This document shows positions 57,825 through 64,000 of a DNA stretch of 64,000 nucleotides, in pieces. Origin of the DNA: Acephala macrosclerotiorum (taxonomy: Eukaryota; Ascomycota; Leotiomycetes; Helotiales; Mollisiaceae); NCBI GenBank assembly GCA_014904845.1, contig MU119207.1:372001-436000 (forward strand), given 5' to 3'. Within the stretch, counting starts at the first letter, position 1. Every line of letters starts with the position of its first letter. The position numbers and the translations under genes were made by a program. The notes under the pieces are model-generated. The model did not search any database and was not told where the DNA came from. It worked only from the letters and a program-made list of their open reading frames with translations.

Positions 57825-59133
57825 CTATGCTTCAAGGACGTCATAAGTGGACCTCCGAAACATATTGAACAGACCATTGGCCACTTGATCGCCCAGAGGA
57901 AAAAGACTCATGAACAAAGTTCCATTCAGTCCCGCCTCGTGATCAACCCACCAATACAGATTCGGCAACCCAGACCAGCTCAGCGTTTCCTTATGCCTCC
58001 CTTCATCCGTTGCTGTCAATGTCAGACTGGCTCCCAAGCCATAATCCAACTCGGCACCCATTTCTTGTCTCTGAGCTGTGAACTGTGCTTGCTGAGGATT
58101 TTCCCGAAACTTCATCGAATCTTGTCTCGCCTCAAGACTGAGCTGCGGCTTATGCATTCCAGCACCATCGTCGGCTTCAGCAAACCTCCATCATTGGACG
58201 TTAAGGATGAGAGAATTTTCTGCAAATCCACAGCACTGCACACCAGGCCCGCGCCACCAATATCCTCCTCGATAACTTTCGGCCACCATTCATAACCGGC
58301 ATCCCCAGCTTTTCCATTCAGATTCAAAGCAAGACTGAAAGAGTCTTCACCATCTGCACGCATTGTGGCCCCTGCAAGTTTTGCTTTTACCACGGGATGC
58401 TGTTCGGGGTGGAAGGTCGTGGACTTGATGTTCAAAGGTGCACAAATATTTGCCTGAATATAGTCTCCAAGGGAGATATTGTTGTTCACTCGACAAGTTA
58501 TGATGTCTGCCTAGTCGATACATGCTCCGTAGTTGTACGACGTGCCGGATTCAAACAAAAGTGGGTAGAAATAGTTCTCGATGCTTCGACCTGGACGATG
58601 GAAAGACGTGAGATGACCTTGCCATTCTCGATACCGCACCAGAGGTGGGTTGAAACCGGATATATTGAGCAGATAGAAACTCGGATTCGAAAGTGTGAAC
58701 CCACAATTCTGCTCGAGTGACTTTGAAGCTGTCCAAACAATGATCAGCATGCGCAGTCTTTATGCCATGGAGGGTTATTTCACCTCAAAGTAATTTTGTT
58801 CTTGTAGGTAAGGCAATTGGCTCACCAGTCTTCTCATCAAAGCCTGTCAGGATTTGGATGTCCTTGAACTCGAGCAAGATCCGAGTCGCATCTTCATCGA
58901 GAGTGGAATGCACGATCCACGATTGAAGAACTGCAATAATTGTGATCTGCTTGGAGACAGAATTTGGCCAAAACGTGTTGTCGATCTGCATCGGCTGAGC
59001 AGAGGGCTCCGGAGAGTCGTTGCCGATCGCCTTGGAGTAATTGATCTTTCCAGACTTGTCTTGCGCCATCAAGAACACCGGGCAATTGGCGACTTGCAAC
59101 TGCAACCTCGAATGCTTTCTCGAGGGCTTCCAT
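57825..59133 (-). pseudogene. Serine beta-lactamase-family hydrolase (class C/LovD-like), dead copy
   Basis: Remnant of a beta-lactamase-related serine hydrolase or acyltransferase. From the ATG at 59133, MEALEKAFEVAVASRQLPGV shifts frame near 59070 to MAQDKSGKINYSKAIGND. The SxxK nucleophile motif appears as NSVSKQITIIAVLQ, and ILTGFDEKTGEP follows. Another frame holds NPPLVRYREWQGHLTS and FYPLLFESGTSYNYGACID followed by TAG (58511-58513) where Trp is expected; the Tyr of the YxN-type motif is in SYNYG. A third stretch gives NNNISLGDYIQANICAPLNI to NDGGLLKPTMV. The C-terminal piece, KPQLSLEARQDSMKFREN to SGLPNLYWWVDHEAGLNG, is in yet another frame and ends at 57825. There are at least three frame changes and one stop; the TAG fits G-to-A change of TGG. 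Confidence 0.75.
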
Positions 59134-60037
59134 AAGACGTAGTAACCTTCCAAAGGGGTGACTTTGATATTCGAGAAAGGTTCGGATGTATGGTTGACGT
59201 GAATGGGATTGAGCGCTTTTGAAGTGAGAGATTATCTGATCTCAAAGGCGGGGAGTGACCACACTTTCTTGAACCAACACTCTGGAAAGATTGACTGCTT
59301 TATAATTTTGTTAATTCAAGGTCGATATACAATACCACAAAAGACATTCTCAAGACCTTGAAAAGATGCGAGAATTCTACAAGGGTATATGAAATTACGA
59401 CCTCGGAATGTGCGGACCGACCAGGCGAAGGCAATTAGCATTCGCAAAGGAACTCACAAGCGGCCTTCAAGAACTTTAATTACGAATTTCTAAGCTTTTG
59501 GGTTTTGATAGAATTTGAAATCAAGTTATGTTGCAATCCTCCTTGACGGATGTCCACGGAGATAATTCAACGGCCATGGACAATGCATCGTGGCCTTTCT
59601 GAGCCTCGGAATCAAAAAATTGAGTGGACTAACATCAAACTGGGGAAGTTTACTGATGAGCCATGTGATATGGCGTCTTCTTCGTGTCTGTTTACTCAAG
59701 TGATGGCAGAATTCTAATGACCGCTCAAATCACAAGCACGTGCCAGTCTGGCAGTCCCTGGTAAGGTTGAATTGGATTTCATCCTAACAATCAAACTAAG
59801 GTTTCAAAGTCGTGATTCACCTGGTACATTCATAAATTCCGAGTTCGCTAGTGTCCAACAGTAGCAAGCGCTATCGTGTCGGTTGCATCGCTTCTTTTCT
59901 ACATCAACGACAACTACTTCGCGAACTCCCCACAACAAACGCATTGCACTATTTGGCAATTTTTACTGTGCAATTCCATTCGAAGCAAATCTCATAGAAA
60001 CGAGCTCATTCTACAGAACAATATCTGCAACGCCATC
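59134..60037. other. Divergent spacer
   Basis: About 900 bp between the beta-lactamase-family relic and the plus-strand hypothetical gene. The frame of the latter is open for 54 codons upstream of its first ATG, but no ATG occurs there. Confidence 0.4.
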
Positions 60038-62170
60038 ATGTCCGCTTGGTGCGACGTCTGGTACGAGACTCAAGATTACCAAGTCGCTTGCGATTCGTTC
60101 TCAATGCGCCTTTCGCATATACCTCGAAAGATATTGGCATTCCAATTAAACCAACAGGATGTTTCTGGAAAGGAAGAGCGCTTTCATATTCCTGGTTCTT
60201 TTCCTGAAAGTCCAAGCCTTGCTATTCTTGAGTTGAATGCGCCTGGCTTTGAGCGCATTGGTCAAGCTTTTAAAAACTTGCACGGCCTCTCGAATACTTC
60301 AAGAAGCAACGCAGAAACACCTGCTGTCATCAGCTGTGTTCGAACAAAAATTGAGCAGAGCTTGACGTCGAACTTTTTCAACATCGCAAGCTGCGCATTC
60401 CGTCGCCCAATAATGTTCTCTCCTTCAGCTGCCGACACGATTCCTCGGCTCGATCCTGCGCAAGCAACAACCAAGAGCGGCTCCCACCAATTAGACGTTC
60501 CCCAGACTACCACCTATCCAGAACCGCCGACCGAACAGCTGTGTTTCGTTATCCGCAAGTGTACCGCCAAAGAGAAACTTATGAGTCTCGACAAGTTGAA
60601 GCTCTCAAATTATGTTCGGAGTTTCGATGTCCAGTGGAACGATATCGACGACATCTTGGAGGGTGAGGTGGTTGGCCTTGAGAACGATTTGCCTATCATA
60701 AGCAGACTTTTAGTCAAGGGAAAGGACTGGAGCTGGAGATGGATCCCTGCCGAGTGCGTCAATCAGCAATTGATTCAAACATACCTGAGGGGTAGAGGTG
60801 AGAGTACTGAACATACTTGGTCAGTAACTGCTCTGGAAGCAATTGAAGATTTTTCAGCAGAAGATGAGATGGTTGTCTACTCCGTCAGACAAGCACTTCG
60901 AAATGGGTACCCCTTTCGAGAAAGCGGAATCCTCAACGTCGCCCGTTTCGTCGACCTCAAAGATGCGAACAAATGCGCAAAGCGTCACTTCAAGACTCTC
61001 TGCACTCCAAAGACTATCAAGAAGGTGATGAAGCACCGTTTCGGTGATATGTTCTTCGGATCGGTGGCCAACAATGACTGGAAAGAGGAGGATGTTATGG
61101 TATGGGTAGAGAAGGAAACTAGAAAGAAGACTGTTCCGGATGCTTTTATTCAAGGCTTCGAGCGCGCCAAGTCTTCGGTCGACAATATTGCAAATACTGT
61201 TGCCAATCCTTCCAGTATTGGCATTTCTTCCGGTGCCGTTCTGAGCGCCGATACGGACGATAATCAAGCAGGCATAACCTCAGATATTAACCCCATCAAT
61301 CAACACGTTCGAGATGGCCGCGATTTTTTCGGGTTAGTCGCTGCCAAGAAGCTTCATATTGACGCGGGTACACTCTCTGGATCTCTGAAGAAGATGGAAC
61401 CATTGAGTCCGCATGAGTACTTCGCCCAATTGGACAAGCGTATGAACTTCATTTGGCGGGATTGGATAAAGCACTGGCAGAACAAAACTACCAAGAGGTT
61501 CTTCGGGGGAAAGCTTCAAAAAGACACTGCCACGGTTCCCGACAGTGGGGAAGATGCTAGCGGTGAATATTCGACAAATTCTCATCCCTTGGAAGGTGCG
61601 CACGAGGTTGAGAATGGTGGATCTTGTGTAGAGGTTGCCGTACGCGACAACCCTCGCGCCCAGGTGGACGCCGAATATCCGAACATCGAAAATGGCCAAC
61701 ATAACGGTGAGGGTGTCAGAAAGGGCAGTAAGACAGACATATTTCTGTCCAAAGACGAATTTAGACATGCTGGGTCCAGCGGGGAATCCGAGGACGATAC
61801 GAGGCCCATATTAACACCGTCCTCAAGTGTCTTTGGAGAAAGTGCTGAAGTTGCTAAGGACGAAGATAAGGACGGTAGGTTCAGTGAGGAGTCCGGCGCT
61901 GATTCAGGTCCTATCTTGACGCCTTCAACAAGTGTCTTTGGAGAAGGCAGTGTGCGTACTGAGGACGAGTCCGAGGATGGTGAATCGAGTGAGGAAGCCG
62001 GAGACGATAGAGGTACCATCTTGACACCTTCCAGTGTGCTTGGAGATGACAGTGTAGTAGCTGGGGAGGCAGCTGAGGATGACGGGCTGAGAGAATATTC
62101 CAGGGAGGGTGGTAGTCTGCTCTTGACACCGACCTCAAGTATCTTCGGAGATGACGGTTATCTGGATTGA
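60038..62170 (+). CDS. Hypothetical protein with C-terminal LTPSSSVFG repeats (710 aa)
   Basis: One uninterrupted open frame; the start is the first ATG (MSAWCDVWYETQDYQVACDS). No known domain is recognised. A mid region is well ordered: LCFVIRKCTAKEKLMSLDKL, WNDIDDILEGEVVGLENDLP, EDEMVVYSVRQALRNGYPF and HFKTLCTPKTIKKVMKHRFG, a basic/aromatic segment that could be a small helical domain. RRDWIKHWQ-like text (FIWRDWIKHWQNKTTKRFF) follows around residue 500. The last 130 residues are acidic and contain four imperfect repeats centred on ILTPSSSVFGE, ILTPSTSVFGE, ILTPSSVLGDD and LLTPTSSIFGDD, spaced 33-46 residues apart. Such TPSS motifs are candidate phosphorylation or docking sites. No signal peptide or membrane helix. 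Function unknown. Confidence 0.7.
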   Translation: MSAWCDVWYETQDYQVACDSFSMRLSHIPRKILAFQLNQQDVSGKEERFHIPGSFPESPSLAILELNAPGFERIGQAFKNLHGLSNTSRSNAETPAVISCVRTKIEQSLTSNFFNIASCAFRRPIMFSPSAADTIPRLDPAQATTKSGSHQLDVPQTTTYPEPPTEQLCFVIRKCTAKEKLMSLDKLKLSNYVRSFDVQWNDIDDILEGEVVGLENDLPIISRLLVKGKDWSWRWIPAECVNQQLIQTYLRGRGESTEHTWSVTALEAIEDFSAEDEMVVYSVRQALRNGYPFRESGILNVARFVDLKDANKCAKRHFKTLCTPKTIKKVMKHRFGDMFFGSVANNDWKEEDVMVWVEKETRKKTVPDAFIQGFERAKSSVDNIANTVANPSSIGISSGAVLSADTDDNQAGITSDINPINQHVRDGRDFFGLVAAKKLHIDAGTLSGSLKKMEPLSPHEYFAQLDKRMNFIWRDWIKHWQNKTTKRFFGGKLQKDTATVPDSGEDASGEYSTNSHPLEGAHEVENGGSCVEVAVRDNPRAQVDAEYPNIENGQHNGEGVRKGSKTDIFLSKDEFRHAGSSGESEDDTRPILTPSSSVFGESAEVAKDEDKDGRFSEESGADSGPILTPSTSVFGEGSVRTEDESEDGESSEEAGDDRGTILTPSSVLGDDSVVAGEAAEDDGLREYSREGGSLLLTPTSSIFGDDGYLD

Positions 62171-62665
62171 GGATATCTGCTGATAGATTAATGTAATTGT
62201 AATGGAAAAAGCGAGCCACATATCTCTGGAGCTTGGCGGGAAGGCATCCGAGCAGGATTGCTTGGGAGAGTTTTGGTTTTGGGTTCTCCACTTCAGTCGG
62301 CATACGAGCAAGAAAAACTCTGACTAAACGAACTCACATGCTGGATTGTGTTTGGTGTTTGAGATGATTGATCTCAGCCGGTGTTATGGTGGCGAGAGGA
62401 CGGAGCGATGCTCCAAGTGGCGATTGCTCCATTGAGAATCCCGAAGCAAGGGAGATGCTTCTGACTTTCCTCTTCGAAGAATTGAGTACGAGTCAAATAT
62501 TCGGGACGCGTGAATACGAAAATGATTGGAAGTCCAGGCGCGTCCCGCGGAATGAAGACTGAAACCCATTTCAGTCGCCATCGCGTCTTGCACTCACATA
62601 TATGCACGCGTCTCTCCTTAACAATATTGGATTTTTGATTTCTAAGAAGTATTCGATATTGCAAA
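62171..62665. other. Intergenic spacer
   Basis: About 500 bp between two plus-strand genes; it should hold the 3' end of one and the promoter of the next. No further feature seen. Confidence 0.5.
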
Positions 62666-64000
62666 ATGTGGACTGGTTTATTGGTTTCTGTTCTGCTCGT
62701 TAGCAAGGCGAGTTGCAAATGCAACCCATTTCCTCTATACGACACCGATGGCACTTACATCCAACCAGCTCCTCCGTGGGAAGGACCTTGTCCTGCTTCA
62801 AGCGTCGACAACTCTACTAGTACTGTTTTCAACTCAACAATGAGTGCAAACGCGACTGGCATGATTAATGGCACACAACTGTTTGCGAACGTAACGGGGA
62901 ACATAACGCCGATTCTGGCCTCAGCAAACCTGTCGAGCCTAAACACCGCAAATATGTCGATATTTCCTGCACCAACTGGCTCGGTGTCTTTGTTATCCAG
63001 TACTTCAGAGTTGGACCGTGCTACCACACGGCCTGCGAAACTATCGTCTTCAAGCATACCGGCTCGGGAAGCAAGTACTCAGAAAGCAGAACCAGTCAGC
63101 ACCTCAAACATCGCCAACGCACCCTCTTCAAAACTCGAGTCGCCAAGTGCATCCCCTGAAGGTGGGTATAGTTCAACGAAAGTTCACACCAGCAGCCCCG
63201 CAATCGATGCAAGCCCAAGTCCAACTAAACCCGTGCCTTCGGGTGCTGTCAGCCCGAAAAAATCGAATGATGCAGCCACTAGCACATCGAAGAAAGTACA
63301 GCCTAGTACCTCAGATGCAAAGATCGCAGGATCAACAACCGTGCTAAGGCTTGGAGCATCGACATTCGTTGCGTCTCCATCAATTTCCAAGCCCAAAGCT
63401 AGCAGCTCAGACGCAAAGGTGGTGAGCTCCTCCGATCAAACGAAACCAAGATCTACAAATGCACCAAAACTGGAAGTCAGCTCGCCGGCTATCTCCCCAT
63501 CTGCTTCACCGATAACACCTAGTAACTCGGATGTGAAGGGTGGAAGCTCATCAAGCAAGCCAACGCCGGACGCCAGTACATCAAATGCGAAGGGGGCAAG
63601 CTCATCAGACGAACCCAAACATGCCTCAACCAGTGCACCAAAACTCGTCACCAGCTTCCTCGCCATCTCGCCATCTCCTTCGAATGTCAAACACAGCACC
63701 GCCGACCTGAAAGCAAGTGCGTCGAAGCCGTCGTCGAACGGGATCAAATTCGAGACCAGTGCTCCTGCCGCCTCGCCATCTCTTTCAAATGCTAAGAAGA
63801 GCTCTTCAGATTTGAAGGAAGCAAGCTCCGGCATCAAAGCTGTATCGTCAAGCGAGTACAAGAACATGGAAAAGACCAGTACAATCGACTCCAGGCCCAG
63901 CTCAGAGAAAGTCGATTCTCACTCGAGCTTTACATCCAAACCTGCCAACGACATCAGCAGCCCGGTCGTCCCCAAGACGAGTTCTTCAAAGATCAACCTG
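62666..64000 (+). CDS. Secreted Ser/Thr-rich mucin-like protein, partial (3' end beyond window)
   Basis: Open from ATG 62666 to the window end (445 codons, no stop). The N-terminus MWTGLLVSVLLVSKASCKC is a signal peptide followed by a short Cys-containing head (CNPFPLYDTDGTYIQPAPPW, EGPCPASS). Many N-glycosylation sequons come next (NSTMSANATG, NVTGNIT, NLS, NMS). The rest is a Ser/Thr/Lys/Pro/Ala-rich stalk built from loose repeats such as SSSDAKVVSSSD, STSNAKGASSSDEPK and TSAPAASPSLSNAKKSSSD. Mean composition and secretion signal suggest a heavily glycosylated wall or adhesin-like protein; a C-terminal GPI signal, if any, would lie outside the window. A GGTGGGTATAG at about 63160 resembles a donor but the frame reads through. 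Confidence 0.75.
   Translation, partial: MWTGLLVSVLLVSKASCKCNPFPLYDTDGTYIQPAPPWEGPCPASSVDNSTSTVFNSTMSANATGMINGTQLFANVTGNITPILASANLSSLNTANMSIFPAPTGSVSLLSSTSELDRATTRPAKLSSSSIPAREASTQKAEPVSTSNIANAPSSKLESPSASPEGGYSSTKVHTSSPAIDASPSPTKPVPSGAVSPKKSNDAATSTSKKVQPSTSDAKIAGSTTVLRLGASTFVASPSISKPKASSSDAKVVSSSDQTKPRSTNAPKLEVSSPAISPSASPITPSNSDVKGGSSSSKPTPDASTSNAKGASSSDEPKHASTSAPKLVTSFLAISPSPSNVKHSTADLKASASKPSSNGIKFETSAPAASPSLSNAKKSSSDLKEASSGIKAVSSSEYKNMEKTSTIDSRPSSEKVDSHSSFTSKPANDISSPVVPKTSSSKINL

Overview
The window is nuclear DNA of a filamentous ascomycete. The evidence is short (about 45-180 nt) GT-AG introns with GTAAGT/GTATGT donors and CTAAC-type branch sites, typically fungal protein families (HMT1-type ABC transporter, SesB-NACHT-WD40 NLR, GH92, peptidase inhibitor I78, Tma20), sparse genes, and very AT-rich blocks of the kind left by repeat-induced point mutation (RIP). 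A Leotiomycetes-like (Helotiales) source fits the protein style, but that is inference.

Layout. 0-2.2 kb: 5' part of an HMT1-like vacuolar ABC half-transporter (minus), running off the left edge. 2.2-6.1 kb: no supported gene; two strong hairpins. 6.1-9.5 kb: a long, low-complexity hypothetical protein (minus). 9.5-17.9 kb: gene-poor, with a decayed hypothetical gene, an AT-rich block and a 744-bp TIR element flanked by TA. 18.0-30.8 kb: the most interesting part. A SesB-NACHT-WD40 NLR (plus) faces a 1,653-aa NO VEIN-like HATPase/DUF3883 protein (minus); a dead Nudix gene and a purine-rich microsatellite lie between them. 31.5-41.1 kb: a broken secreted-protein gene, a Ser/Thr-rich single-pass membrane protein, an I78 inhibitor, the ribosome-associated PUA protein Tma20 and a frame-broken hypothetical gene. 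41.5-48.5 kb: a multi-pass membrane protein, a GH92 alpha-mannosidase and a lactonase-type metallo-beta-lactamase-fold hydrolase (all minus). 49-59 kb: a graveyard of a zinc alcohol dehydrogenase, a GMC oxidoreductase, a transcription-factor fragment beside an AT-rich block, and a serine beta-lactamase-family hydrolase, interrupted by one intact Cys-rich secreted protein. 60-64 kb: a hypothetical protein with C-terminal LTPSSSVFG repeats and the start of a secreted Ser/Thr-rich mucin-like protein.

How they relate. There is no obvious metabolic cluster. Two large regulatory/defence-type proteins (NLR and HATPase-DUF3883) sit tail to tail in a repeat-rich accessory segment, while housekeeping genes (Tma20, GH92) are intact. 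At least seven loci are broken by frameshifts, several of them single-base changes in homopolymers, plus stop codons compatible with C-to-T or G-to-A change. True decay and base-calling error must be separated before the NLR in particular is called dead or alive.

All exon structures were worked out by eye from splice signals and reading-frame continuity. Family names rest on recognised motifs, not on database searches.
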